Assembly (NCBI GenBank): GCA_001931535.1
Contig: CP016211.1
Location: 1,950,501 to 2,014,500, forward strand
From: Minicystis rosea
Lineage (GTDB): Bacteria > Myxococcota_A > Polyangia > Polyangiales > Polyangiaceae
DNA: 64,000 nucleotides
Direction of reading: 5' to 3'
This document shows, piece after piece, positions 42,925-56,990 of this stretch. The position numbers and the translations under genes are program-made. Positions within the stretch are counted from its first letter, which is position 1, and each line of letters opens with the position of its first letter. The notes under the pieces are model-generated. The model made no database searches. It was given only the letters and a program-made list of their open reading frames with translations, and had not been told where the DNA came from.

Positions 42925-43592
42925 TCACTTGCGCCGGTTGGCGGGCGTGGCGGGCGTGCGGCCCTTGGCGGGCGTCGTCGGGTGCGGATCCGGACGCGCG
43001 GGCTCCGCGCGCGGCGGCGGCGGGGTGACCGGACGCGGGCGCGGGCGCGGCGCGGGCGTACCGCGCGGCGTGACCGGCGTCGGCGAGAACGACGGACGCG
43101 ACGACGGCTCCGCCTTCGGATCGCCGGGGATGCAGAGCTTGAGCAGACCGGAGTCGGAGATCTTCGTGCAGATCTTCATCCCATCCGGGCAGTCGGCCTC
43201 CGTCTGGCAGTACTTCGAGCAGATGCCGGGCTGCTCTTCCTTGCCGACGTACTTGAGACAGTGGTTGTGCTGGCAGTCCCAGCTGTTCATGCACGAGCCG
43301 TTGGGGCCGTGCCCACCTTCGTGCTGCACCAGTTGCCGCCGCCGTCGTCCTTCGTCCGGCACGCCAGGTCGCCGCCGCAATCCTGGTCGTAGGTGCACGC
43401 CTTCGTGCAGATGTTGCCGGTCGTGGAGCACATCAGATCGGCGCAATCGAGGTCGGTCACGCACTCCTGCCCGAAGGCCTTCTTCTCCTTCTTGAGCATC
43501 TTGCAACCGCCGAGGCTGCCCGCCATCAACCCGGCGAACATCACTGCCAAGAATCCAGCGCCCACCCTGCTCGACCAGTGCTTTCCGTTCAT
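42925..43592 (-). CDS. Cys-rich lipoprotein, split near 43312-43314
   Basis: The first frame (ATG 43592, MNGKHWSSRVGAGFLAVMFA, lipobox SLGGC) reads ECVTDLDCADLMCSTTGNIC, YDQDCGGDLACRTKDDGG and NWCSTKVG, then stops at 43287. Adding one base in the CCC at 43312-43314 (GGG on the coding strand) continues as HGPNGSCMNSWDCQHNHC and KYVGKEEQPGICSKYCQTEA, then DCPDGMKICTKISDSGLLKL, a Pro/Arg-rich tail (PRPRPRPVTPPPP) and an end at 42925. Both parts show the same C-x-x-D-C spacing, so they are one protein of about 222 aa. It is a multi-disulfide surface lipoprotein of unknown ligand. Confidence 0.82.
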
Positions 43593-43743
43593 GTGCTCGG
43601 GACCCTCCGCGGCCGCAATGGCGGCGCTTTTGCGCTGATATCACAACAATGCCCCAATCGTAAAACTACTTCCGTTCTCGAAGCCCGAGCACATTTCCGC
43701 CGTCAGAAGACAATCGGGGCAGGTCCCAGTAAGCTCGCGGCCG

Positions 43744-46305
<2,562 letters not shown>

Positions 46306-46316
46306 CCACCCCGTCC

Positions 46317-46344
46317 GGCGCGTCGCCGCTCGTCGCGACGCGCC
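46317..46344 (+). terminator. Hairpin after glgP
   Basis: GGCGCGTCGC and GCGACGCGCC make a perfect ten-base stem with an eight-base loop, 11 bp after the glgP stop. The run after it is CTTCCC, so termination would be weak without Rho. Confidence 0.45.
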
Positions 46345-46543
46345 CTTCCCACCACGACCCATCATCTCGGCGCGCGCGTCGCGGGGCTGCCCGCGGCGGG
46401 CGTGCGCCCGACGACCGAGGCGGTGACGCTCGTCGGCCCGCTGTTCGCATCGGCCGAGGAGCCGCGACACTGGCGCGCGGCGTGCGAGATGGTTACGTCG
46501 TGGCGACGCCCCGAGGCCGGAGCGGGCGCTCGTCCGTCTCCCT

Positions 46544-46552
46544 TGCTATCAT
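46544..46552 (+). promoter_or_regulatory. Possible extended -10 element for clpS-clpA
   Basis: TGCTATCAT, 14 bp before the clpS ATG, fits an extended -10 (TG-N-TATNAT) with a very short leader. No clear -35 is seen. Confidence 0.3.
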
Positions 46553-46566
46553 CCCGCCCCAGCACG

Positions 46567-46890
46567 ATGCCGAGCGATCCGCGCGAACGAGAGAACCACG
46601 AAGGCGACGTCACCACCGAGCGCAAGAACAAGCTCGAGAAGGTGCGTCGTTACAAGGTCCTCCTCCACAACGACGACTACACCACCATGGAGTTCGTCGT
46701 CTTGATCTTGATGAAGTTCTTCTACAAGACGGAGACCGAAGCGACGCACATCATGCTCAGCGTGCACCACAAAGGGCACGGCGTCGCCGGCGTGTACACG
46801 AAGGATGTGGCCGAGACCAAGGTGGCCCAGGTCCTGGATTACGCGAAGGAGCACGGGATGCCCCTTCGGCTCACCGCGGAGCCCGAATAA
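46567..46890 (+). CDS. clpS: ClpS N-end-rule adaptor
   Basis: A 107-aa adaptor that binds destabilising N-terminal residues and delivers substrates to ClpAP. The core is RRYKVLLHNDDYTTMEFVV, with the Asn-Asp-Asp motif of the binding pocket, then ATHIMLSVHHKGHGVAGVYT. The start is ATG 46567 (MPSDPRERENHEGD); a longer frame exists upstream but is not conserved-looking. It ends two bases before clpA, a standard two-gene unit. Confidence 0.96.
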   Translation: MPSDPRERENHEGDVTTERKNKLEKVRRYKVLLHNDDYTTMEFVVLILMKFFYKTETEATHIMLSVHHKGHGVAGVYTKDVAETKVAQVLDYAKEHGMPLRLTAEPE

Positions 46891-46892
46891 CC

Positions 46893-49187
<2,295 letters not shown>

Positions 49188-49214
49188 CGCTCCCATCCTC
49201 GAGCCACCGCCCGT

Positions 49215-49252
49215 GAACGCCGAGAGGAAGGTTTCCTCCTCTCAGCGTTTTC
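49215..49252 (+). terminator. Intrinsic terminator after clpA
   Basis: AACGC plus CGAGAGGA pairs with TCCTCTC plus GCGTT around a short loop, then TTTCGGTTTG. The stem is long and T-rich sequence follows, a good intrinsic terminator. Confidence 0.7.
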
Positions 49253-49761
49253 GGTTTGTTGCCCGCGTGATCTCGATGCTCGCGAGGCTCGCTCGCCGCA
49301 TGGCTCTGGGCCCCGGATCCCTCGCGCTCGCTCAGCGTGGGGGTGTTCGCGCAATGTGCCTCTCCCACGTTTCGCCGACCGATTGAGCTTCGCCCACGTC
49401 GTGCCCAGGGCTCCTCGCGTGCTTCGACGCAGCCGCTGCGGCCTCGCGTCGAGAGCACGCACCTGCTCGCTCAATCGAGCTTGTTCGTCACGCTCAATGG
49501 CGATGCTGTGCTCGTTCAATCCGCATTGCTCACCCGGTTCGCGCGGCTCGCACAAGCGACGCAACACGCCCGCTCTTGCATCCACGCCGCAGCGCGCGCT
49601 CGAGGGCGTTGCCGACCTCTACGCGCGGCCGGCCATCAACGAGGAGCGTGCGGTGACCCACCAAGCTACAACGCGTCTCGTTGCTCGACGTGCTCGGGCC
49701 CGTGAAGAGCTTCCGGTCGCCGCGTCGTCGTGCGGCCGGAGGCGCGTCGTCGATCTCGCCT
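49253..49761. other. Gene-free stretch
   Basis: About 510 bp between clpA's terminator and apaG. Frames are open in part, but their products are Arg/Ala/Ser-rich without structure. No RNA, repeat or known motif is recognised. Confidence 0.45.
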
Positions 49762-50145
49762 TCAGTTGAGCGAATGCGGCATCGCCAGCGGGAACTGGGC
49801 GATCTCCGCGTCGAACATGCGCCCGTCGGAGGCGTGCATCTGGTACGTCCCGCGCATCGATCCGCGCGGCGTTTCGAGCACGCAGCCGCTCGTGTATTCG
49901 AAGTGCTCGCCGGGGCGGAGCACGGGCTGCTGGCCGACGACGCCCGGCCCGCGCACCTCTTCGACCTTGCCGCTGCCGTGGGTGATGATCCAGTGCCGGC
50001 TCTTGAGCTGGACGGTGTCCGCGCCTTCGTTGGCGATGCGGATCGTGTACGCGAACACGTAGCGATGCGCCGTCGGGGCTGACTGCGAGGGGACGTAAAC
50101 CGTCGAGACGGTCACGCGGATGTTGTTCGCGATCGCGGTGCTCAC
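49762..50145 (-). CDS. apaG: ApaG-domain protein (DUF525)
   Basis: A 127-aa ApaG protein starting at GTG 50145 (VSTAIANNIRVTVSTVYVPS). Landmarks are YVFAYTIRIANEGADTVQLK, SRHWIITHGSGKVEEVRGPG, VVGQQPVLRPGEHFEYTSGC and MRGTYQMHASDGRMFDAEI, all standard for the fibronectin-III-like ApaG fold. Its role may be phosphate/nucleotide or divalent cation linked, but it is not settled. It is divergent from a rhomboid gene. The frame is open far upstream, but the family begins here. Confidence 0.93.
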   Translation of the reverse strand: MSTAIANNIRVTVSTVYVPSQSAPTAHRYVFAYTIRIANEGADTVQLKSRHWIITHGSGKVEEVRGPGVVGQQPVLRPGEHFEYTSGCVLETPRGSMRGTYQMHASDGRMFDAEIAQFPLAMPHSLN

Positions 50146-50327
50146 GCGGAGTCTTACGTGCCACGCGCGCGGCGCGCGCACAAGAGCCCGTGTCACCTCG
50201 GCCACCCGCGCGGCTCGGCTGCGAAGGGCGGGGATGTCCGCGGCGCTCGCTCGGGCTCGGGAATGTGTCGTTACGCGATCCCCCGAGCGTTGACACGAAG
50301 GCTGGCCGTCCGCACGTTCACACGACC

Positions 50328-51668
50328 GTGAGCGACTCGGATCCGGCCCCCAGGCCCGCTCGTGATGGGGTCGTGAGTTCGCAGGACGGCGCCCGCGAAG
50401 GTGAGTTCGGAGCTCGTTCCGAGCCCATCTCGACAGGGCCCGACACGGCTGCCGCGCTCGATGTTCGCGATGTTCTCGATGCCGGCGCGCCGCGCACGGT
50501 GATCTCGCATTCCTTTTCCGGCGCAGCGATGCGCCCGCCGTCCTCGACCGCAACCGCCGAGGCCGACGCTTCGCCGAGGACGAACCCTTCCATGAGCGAC
50601 TCCGCATCTCCTCACGCTTCCGATCGCGCCGCGGTGCCGGCTTCGCCTGCGTTTCCCTCGGCATCGCGGCTCGTCCCATTGCGACCGCTCGCCGCGCCCG
50701 ATCAGGACGAAGCGCTCCCCGGCCTGGTCGCGCTCGGCCCCGTGCCTTCGGAGCGCAAGGCGCGTGATTGGGCCCTCGTGCTCCAGTCGATGTCGATCTG
50801 GCACGCCATTCGGCGCTCGTATGCGGGCTGGGTCATCCTCGTCAACGACAGCGATTACGCCGCGGCGTCGCAGTCGATCGACAACTACGAGGCAGAGAAT
50901 CGCGACTGGCCGCCGCGTCCCACGCGCGAGCGCGCGCGCCACGCCTCGACGGCCACCATTCCCATCATCTTCGGGCTGCTCGTCGCGTTCTTCGTGATCA
51001 CGGGCCCGGTCTCGTCGGGATCGTTCTGGTTCGATCGGGGCATCGCCTTTTCGGAGCGCGTCCTCACGACGCAACCGTGGCGCGCGGTCACCGCGCTCAC
51101 GCTCCACGCAGACAGCGTGCACGTCCTCGGCAACGCCATCTCGGGCACGGCGTTCGTCTCGATCCTGCAGCGTCGCATCGGCGCGGGCGGCGCCGCGCTC
51201 GCCGTCCTGGCCAGCGGCATCGTGGGGAACGTCGCGAACGCCTTCTATCATCAAGTCACGCATGGCCAGCACGCGTCGCTCGGCGCCTCCACCGCGATCT
51301 TCGGCGCCATCGGCCTGCTCGCAGCCACACAGCTCGTCCTGCATCGCCCCGAGGCGTCACCGCGCCGCACGTGGCTCGATCTTGCTCGCCCCATCGTCGG
51401 CGGCTTCGCGCTCCTCGGCGCGCTCGGCGCCGGCGGTGAGCGCACCGATCTGGGCGCACACCTCTTCGGCTTCCTCGCCGGCCTGATCATCGGGGTTGCC
51501 GTCGCGCTCCCGCTGCGTCGCGCGACGGTCGCGGTCGACGTGGGCAGCGGCCACTACGGGCACGATGTGTCGCTCGGGAGCGGTGCTCCCCGCTGGTGGG
51601 TGCAGACCGTGCTCGGCGCGATCGCGGCCGCCATCGTCGTGGTGAGCTGGCAGATGGCCCTGCGTTGA
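50328..51668 (+). CDS. Rhomboid-family intramembrane serine protease
   Basis: A 446-aa protein if started at GTG 50328. The first ~110 residues are low complexity and probably disordered. A cytosolic segment (WALVLQSMSIWHAIRRSYAG) precedes six membrane spans. Catalytic motifs are HVLGN (Asn269), HASLGASTAIFG with the Ser (Ser321), and the His in LGAHLFGFLAG. It cuts membrane proteins within the bilayer. The start is uncertain: ATG 50592 (MSDSASPHASDRAAVP) would give a shorter N-terminus, and neither has an obvious SD. No substrate is visible nearby. Confidence 0.9.
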   Translation: MSDSDPAPRPARDGVVSSQDGAREGEFGARSEPISTGPDTAAALDVRDVLDAGAPRTVISHSFSGAAMRPPSSTATAEADASPRTNPSMSDSASPHASDRAAVPASPAFPSASRLVPLRPLAAPDQDEALPGLVALGPVPSERKARDWALVLQSMSIWHAIRRSYAGWVILVNDSDYAAASQSIDNYEAENRDWPPRPTRERARHASTATIPIIFGLLVAFFVITGPVSSGSFWFDRGIAFSERVLTTQPWRAVTALTLHADSVHVLGNAISGTAFVSILQRRIGAGGAALAVLASGIVGNVANAFYHQVTHGQHASLGASTAIFGAIGLLAATQLVLHRPEASPRRTWLDLARPIVGGFALLGALGAGGERTDLGAHLFGFLAGLIIGVAVALPLRRATVAVDVGSGHYGHDVSLGSGAPRWWVQTVLGAIAAAIVVVSWQMALR

Positions 51669-51840
51669 GGGCCTGATCGAGAACGCCGTCGTCTCGGCCG
51701 TCTCCGGCACAAGATCGTAGCGACAATCGCAGAAGATGGCGCAGCGGCCCTTTTCGCACGGCTGCTGCGCAGCCATCCTCGTCATGTTTTGCAGGTGATG
51801 CCGCGATGGATGTCGATCTCATCGCGGCTCCAGACCGAGC

Positions 51841-53052
51841 CTAGTCGACCGGCCAGATCCCCACGCTCCCGCCGACCCAGGTGAGGTCCTTGTTCTGGTC
51901 GACGCCGAGCATCTTGCCGCGCGAGAGGCGAACCAGGTTCAGCACCAAGGTCGGCTTGGGCTCGTTCGGCGCGCGGAGGAACATCATCCGCACCTCGGCC
52001 TTCACGCCGTTGCCGTCGGGCATCGAGAGCGCGGGCTCGTAGGTGATCTTCTCTTGGATGATCCACTTGTCGCGCTCGTGCGCGGGGATGCCTTCGATGT
52101 CCGCGCGCGTCGGATCGATGATCACGCCGGCGCCGGCGAAGGAGAAGAGGGGCTTCAGCACGTAGCGCTCGAGATCCTCGGGGATGCGATCGAGCTCGGA
52201 GACGTAGCGGGCGCGCGGGACGGCCGGATGATCGATGTAGGGGAGGGAGAACTTCGACCACGTCCAATACCAGTTGGGGTGCGAGCACCAGGTGACGTCG
52301 AGGTCTTCCGTGTACGAGAAGGGCAGCTCCGCCTTCTTCTTTTCGAGCTCGTCGAAGACCACGCGGTTGAAGATGCGGCGCACGGGCACGAGCTTGCCGT
52401 CCACCTTGCGAAAGAGGCGGCGGCCGTCCTTGATCAGCTTGGTCGGGCACTCGGCGTCGATGCCGACCAGCATCTTGGTGGCGACGAAGTCGGGATACGT
52501 CTTCTGCGAAGGCGGATCGAGATCGAGCAGGATCACGTGCGCCGGATCCTCGCCGCCGAGGATGGCGTCCTTGAGGCGCGGGATGAACGACTCCCGATCG
52601 AGGCCGCTGAAGAAGATGCTCCACTTGCGATCGAGGCCGGGAATCGACTTGATCGATTCGGCCATGACGCCCGATTGCACGACCATGAGCCCGTAGAGCG
52701 AGGGGAAGGCCTGGAGCTCCACGACTTGGCCCCGCAGCTCGCCGTTTTCGTCGCGGGTGATGGCGAAGTCGACTTGGGTGCAGTTGGGGAGATGATCCAT
52801 CCGCGGCACGTCGAGGTGGGCGGGGATGGCGCGCTTCATCTTCGCGATGAGCTCCGGGTTCGAGAGCTGCTCGACGATCTCGTTGGCGTCGCGGGCCAAG
52901 CGATCGCGGAGGCTCGCGGGAAGGAAGAGCGGTGTCTCCGCGATGCGGAACGCGAACTTGGTGCCGAGCGTGGCCTCCAGCCGGGAGAGGTAAGATGTAT
53001 AGAAGTGCTCGTCGTAGGCGGCGTTGAACGCCCTCCGCAAGATCGGCTCCAT
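51841..53052 (-). CDS. ATP-grasp-like protein of unknown function
   Basis: A 403-aa protein starting MEPILRRAFNAAYDEHFYTS. The C-terminal half shows an ATP-grasp-like order: YVLKPLFSFAGAGVIIDPTR (a glycine-rich loop after the Lys), then KWIIQEKITYEPALSMP, then VKAEVRMMFLRAP and a final GGSVGIWPVD. The N-terminal half has KFAFRIAETPLFLPASL and QVDFAITRDENGEL. Similar proteins I associate with Bacteroidota and myxobacteria, but no enzyme is named. A ligase acting on a carboxylate is possible. Confidence 0.7.
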   Translation of the reverse strand: MEPILRRAFNAAYDEHFYTSYLSRLEATLGTKFAFRIAETPLFLPASLRDRLARDANEIVEQLSNPELIAKMKRAIPAHLDVPRMDHLPNCTQVDFAITRDENGELRGQVVELQAFPSLYGLMVVQSGVMAESIKSIPGLDRKWSIFFSGLDRESFIPRLKDAILGGEDPAHVILLDLDPPSQKTYPDFVATKMLVGIDAECPTKLIKDGRRLFRKVDGKLVPVRRIFNRVVFDELEKKKAELPFSYTEDLDVTWCSHPNWYWTWSKFSLPYIDHPAVPRARYVSELDRIPEDLERYVLKPLFSFAGAGVIIDPTRADIEGIPAHERDKWIIQEKITYEPALSMPDGNGVKAEVRMMFLRAPNEPKPTLVLNLVRLSRGKMLGVDQNKDLTWVGGSVGIWPVD

Positions 53053-53113
53053 GATGCTGCCTTGGTATCACGACTGGCGCCGGATCGCGTCGTTTCGTGG
53101 TAGGGTGGGCGCC

Positions 53114-53332
53114 ATGATGTTTCGCCTCGCCCTCGCCTTCACGACGGTTGCCTTCGCGCTCTCGGTGACCGCCTGCTCGTCGCTGACCAAGCCGGACGAG
53201 ATCCAGATCGTCGCGGAGCCGGCGCCGGCGCAGCCGGCGATTCGGCAGCTGCCCAACATGCCGGCGCCGGGCGGGGCTGCTCGTCCGACCCCCGCACCGC
53301 AGCCGCCGAGCGGCGGCGGCTGCGGCGAGTGA
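53114..53332 (+). CDS. Small Pro-rich lipoprotein
   Basis: A 72-aa protein starting MMFRLALAFTTVAFALSVTA, with the lipobox Cys in VTAC followed by SSLTKPDEIQIV. The rest is Ala/Pro-rich and ends GGGCGE. It may be started at the second ATG (53117). It is divergent from the ATP-grasp-like gene with a 61-bp gap. Function unknown. Confidence 0.7.
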   Translation: MMFRLALAFTTVAFALSVTACSSLTKPDEIQIVAEPAPAQPAIRQLPNMPAPGGAARPTPAPQPPSGGGCGE

Positions 53333-53614
53333 CGGGAACGTCGTTTCGTCGCCCACGCTTTCCCTCGTCGAGCCCGAGTGAAACGCTCCTCGGGCTCGCG
53401 AGCGACCGCCAAGATGGGAGATGGGACCGAGAAAGCGTCGTGAGCGTCGCGCGGATAGGAAGGACGATCGACGCGCCATCCACGCAGCGCTCTCGATCAC
53501 ACCTCGCGTGATCGTTCGACATGCCCACAGAAGCGGGCCGCCCCAGACGACCCGGAAACCGTCATTCAGCGCGCGTGCGGAGCTCTTCCGTTCGCGACAC
53601 CAGACGAGGACACC

Positions 53615-54766
53615 GTGATTCCCACGATTCCGCTTCACGAGACGGCGGAGCATGCGCAGCTTCGCGAGCAGGTTCGCCGCTTCGCCAAGGCCGAGATTGC
53701 GCCCTTCGCGCGCGCTTGGGATGAAGCGACGGAGTTCCCGAGAGAGCTTTTCGTCAAAAGCGGTCAGGCCGGCCTCACGGGGATTGGATATCCGGAGGCG
53801 TACGGCGGCGCAGGCGGTGATCTCACACACGTGCTCGCTGCCGGAGAAGAGCTGATCATCGCCGGCACGTCACCCGGTGTCTCGGCGAGCCTCGGCAGCC
53901 ACCGAATCGCACTGCCACCGATCCTCGCGGCCGGGAGCGAGGAGCAGAAACGGCGTTTTCTCCCGCCCGTGATGCGTGGTGAGCACATCGCCGCGCTCGC
54001 CATCACCGAGCCGGGCGGCGGCAGCGACGTGGCTTCTCTCGCCACGCGCGCCGTGCGCGACGGCGATCATTACGTGGTGAGCGGCGCCAAGACCTTCATC
54101 ACCTCGGGCACGCGCGCCGATTTCGTGGTCACCGCCGTACGCACCGGCGGTGCAGGGCATTCCGGCATTTCGCTCCTCGTCATCGAGCGCGGCACGCCCG
54201 GTTTCACCGTGAGCAAGAAGCTCGACAAGATGGGTTGGTGGGCCTCCGACACGGCCGAGCTCACCTTCGAGGACTGCCGCGTTCCAGCGGCCAACCTGCT
54301 CGGCGAAGAGAACACCGGGTTCATCCCCATCATGATGAACTTCGCGGTCGAGCGCCTCCTCCTCGCGGGGAGCTGTGTCGCCATTGCCGAGCTCGCTTAT
54401 CGGGAATCCATCGAATATGCGCGGGAGCGGCGGGCGTTCGGCAAACCCATCACCGGCTTTCAGGTGATTCGCCACAAGCTCGCCGACATGGCCTCACGCA
54501 TCGCGGCGGCGCGGGCCCTCACCAACGAGGTCCTGGTGCGGCACCAGCGCGGCGAGATGGTGACGGGCCTCGCGGCCATGGCCAAGAACACGGCCACCGA
54601 TGCTTGCTCGTTCGTCGTCGATCAAGCGGTGCAGATCCACGGTGGATATGGCTACATGCGCGAATACGTGGTCGAGAGGCTGTATCGCGACGCGCGGCTC
54701 TACCCCATCGGCGGTGGCACGCGCGAGATCATGAACGAGATCATCTGCAAGACCGAGGGATACTGA
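53615..54766 (+). CDS. Acyl-CoA dehydrogenase
   Basis: A 383-aa FAD enzyme starting at GTG 53615 with a GAGGA SD. It oxidises acyl-CoA thioesters at the alpha-beta bond. Landmarks are ALAITEPGGGSDVASLATRA (FAD-binding/substrate signature), DRVRAFGKPITGF-like ERRAFGKPITGFQVIRHKLA, and QAVQIHGGYGYMREYVVERL followed by YRDARLYPIGGGTREIMNEI. The last motif places the enzyme in the short/branched-chain or long-chain group, but the substrate is not fixed. Its stop overlaps the start of the next gene by one base (TGATG). Confidence 0.95.
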   Translation: MIPTIPLHETAEHAQLREQVRRFAKAEIAPFARAWDEATEFPRELFVKSGQAGLTGIGYPEAYGGAGGDLTHVLAAGEELIIAGTSPGVSASLGSHRIALPPILAAGSEEQKRRFLPPVMRGEHIAALAITEPGGGSDVASLATRAVRDGDHYVVSGAKTFITSGTRADFVVTAVRTGGAGHSGISLLVIERGTPGFTVSKKLDKMGWWASDTAELTFEDCRVPAANLLGEENTGFIPIMMNFAVERLLLAGSCVAIAELAYRESIEYARERRAFGKPITGFQVIRHKLADMASRIAAARALTNEVLVRHQRGEMVTGLAAMAKNTATDACSFVVDQAVQIHGGYGYMREYVVERLYRDARLYPIGGGTREIMNEIICKTEGY

Positions 54767-55353
54767 TGCTCAGAGGTGGATTCGTGATCTCCGCCCTTCT
54801 GCTCGTGGCCTGCAACAAGGCTGCTGAGCCGGAGCGCGGATCGGCGCCGGTTTCCACGGGCGCGAGCGCTCCTGCGGGCACTGGCACCGGCGCGAGCCCG
54901 CGGCCGGCGGGCGCTCGTGAGGTGGTTTGGGAAGCGCCGGCGAATTGGACGAAGGCCGAGAATACGAGCCCGATGCGCAAAGCCACCTACCGAGTGCCGC
55001 GCGCCGCGGGAGACTCGGAGGACGCCGAGCTCACCGTCTCTCAAGCCGGCGGCTCGGTGGAGCAGAACATCGCGCGCTGGGCGGGGCAGCTCGGCAAGAG
55101 GGCTGAAGACGCGAAGCGCGAGAAGCAGCGCGTCGCGGGGCTCGATGTCACCGTGGTCGACATCCGCGGCGATTATGCGGGCATGGCGATGCCGGGCGCG
55201 CCGCCGCAGGACAAGAAGGCTGGTTGGGCGCTGACGGGCGCGATTGTCGAGACCACGCCCCCGACGTTCTTCAAGCTCACCGGTCCGGAGAAGACCGTGG
55301 TCGCCGCGCGGGCGGACTTCGACCGTTTCATTGCCAGCCTGAGGGCAAAATAG
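54766..55353 (+). CDS. Lipoprotein downstream of acyl-CoA dehydrogenase
   Basis: A 195-aa protein starting MLRGGFVISALLLVACNKAA, with a lipobox LVAC and a Gly/Ser/Pro linker. The domain reads REVVWEAPANWTKAENTSPM, ELTVSQAGGSVEQNIARWAG, KREKQRVAGLDVTVVDIRGD and FFKLTGPEKTVVAARADFDR, a pattern I associate with conserved myxobacterial and planctomycete lipoproteins of unknown function. The start overlaps the dehydrogenase stop by one base, so it is translated in the same unit. Confidence 0.85.
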   Translation: MLRGGFVISALLLVACNKAAEPERGSAPVSTGASAPAGTGTGASPRPAGAREVVWEAPANWTKAENTSPMRKATYRVPRAAGDSEDAELTVSQAGGSVEQNIARWAGQLGKRAEDAKREKQRVAGLDVTVVDIRGDYAGMAMPGAPPQDKKAGWALTGAIVETTPPTFFKLTGPEKTVVAARADFDRFIASLRAK

Positions 55354-55416
55354 CGCTCCGATTCACCTCCGGGCGCGGTATGCTGTGCGGCCGCCGCCCA
55401 CTTGCCCGGAGGTTTC

Positions 55417-56978
55417 ATGCGTCGCCGCCGTACCCACGTCGCACTTGCTCTGATTGCGTCTACGCCTTTCGTGGCCGTCCTGGCCAATGGTTGTGCTGCA
55501 ACCAACAACGGTAGCTCTTCATTCACGTCATCGAGCTCGTCCGGCGCAGGGGGCAACGCCGGCGGTGCTGGGTCGACCAGCGGGAGCGTCGGTGGCGGCA
55601 GCGGTGGTGGGGGAATCACGATCAACCCCGTCGGCAGCGGCGGGAGCGGGGGCACCGGGGCGGGCTCGTCATCGATCCGTGCAACAACGGTTGTGGTCCG
55701 GTGGAGCTCTGTGACGAAGCGCACCTCGGCACCGATGACAACTGCGACGGTCTCGTCGACGAGACGTGCGCGTGTCAGGCGGGACAGGCGCACTCGTGCT
55801 TCAAGGGCAATCCGGCCAAGGAGAACGCGCCTGGGTGCTTCCCCGGCACGGAGCTCTGCAACGAGCAGGGGAAGTGGGGCCCCTGCGTCGGCGGCGTGCA
55901 CGATTTCGGGGACAACTGCTCGGCCAACGACACGATGGCTTGTCACCCGATCTCGTCGCCTCCGTATGCCGATGTCTCGCTCAAACAGGGTACGGGCAAC
56001 TTCAGCGCGAACGCGCAGCCCGGCTCCGAGACGTATACGGTCGAGTGCCCGGCCGGCGTGAGCCAGTGCCCGATGGTCACGTCGCCGGACATCTTCAAGC
56101 CGCTCCAGTCGGGCGAATACACGGTCACGTACACGAAGAAGGTCGCCGGCGATCCCAACGGCAAGTCCTGCACGTATCCGCTCTTCGTCGGCGCGCCCGG
56201 CCTGCGTATCGAGCTGTCGTGGGAGCACACCACGGCGGACAGCGGTGTCGATCTCGACCTGCACGTGCACCAGCCGGACAACACGCAGCCGTGGGGCATC
56301 AGCCCCGCCGTCCCGCAGGATTGCACGTGGTCGAACTGCGTCGTCGACGACTTCTCGCCGCCGCAGGGCTTCGATTCGCCGCACTGGTTCGCCGACCCGC
56401 CGGCCATGCCGCCGACGCCGGTCAACTGGTACAAGGACACGCAGAACCTGCAGAACAACACCTGCTACAACGACCCGCGCGGCGTCGGCGACGATTGGGC
56501 AGTGTTGAACCTCGGGTGCCACAACCCGCGTCTCGACGTCGACAACATCACTTGTGACTATTCGGTCACCGACCCGAACAGCCTCAGCTTCTGCACGCCC
56601 GAGAACATCAACATCGATTATCCGCCGCCGGGCAAGTGGACGCGCATCGCCGTCCACTATTACAACAACCACGGTCTCAACTACGACGTTCACCCCGAGA
56701 TCAAGATCTTCTGCAACGGCGCGCTCGCCGGGCATCTCGGGCCCTCCGGCTATTACCTGCCGGAGACGCCGGTGACCTTCGAGTCGTCGGACGGCGCGGG
56801 CATCGGCGGCAATCGCTTCTGGGTCGTCGCGGACGTGGCCTTCACCGACGATCAATGTGGCAAGTCGCTGTGCACGGTGCGGCCGGTGTACTCCGATCCG
56901 GATCAGAAGACGCCGTTCTTCACCATCGACGACGCCGCCACGGCGACGTTCGCGCCGCCGTACCCGCCGCCGCCGTGA
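55417..56978 (+). CDS. MopE-motif surface lipoprotein, split near 55657-55664
   Basis: ATG 55417 follows a CCGGAGG SD. The first frame has a signal and a lipobox (VLANGC), then a Ser/Gly-rich linker, and fails near 55660. Adding one G at GGGGCGGG (55657-55664) joins it to a frame with IDPCNNGCGPVELCDEAHLG and TDDNCDGLVDETCACQAG, a MopE-type metal-binding motif. It continues to a C-terminal domain with SGVDLDLHVHQPDNTQPWG and ends at 56978. The repaired product is about 520 aa. It is probably a surface protein that binds metal or carbohydrate; the last domain is unnamed. Confidence 0.82.
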
Positions 56979-56990
56979 GCGCAGTGAGCC

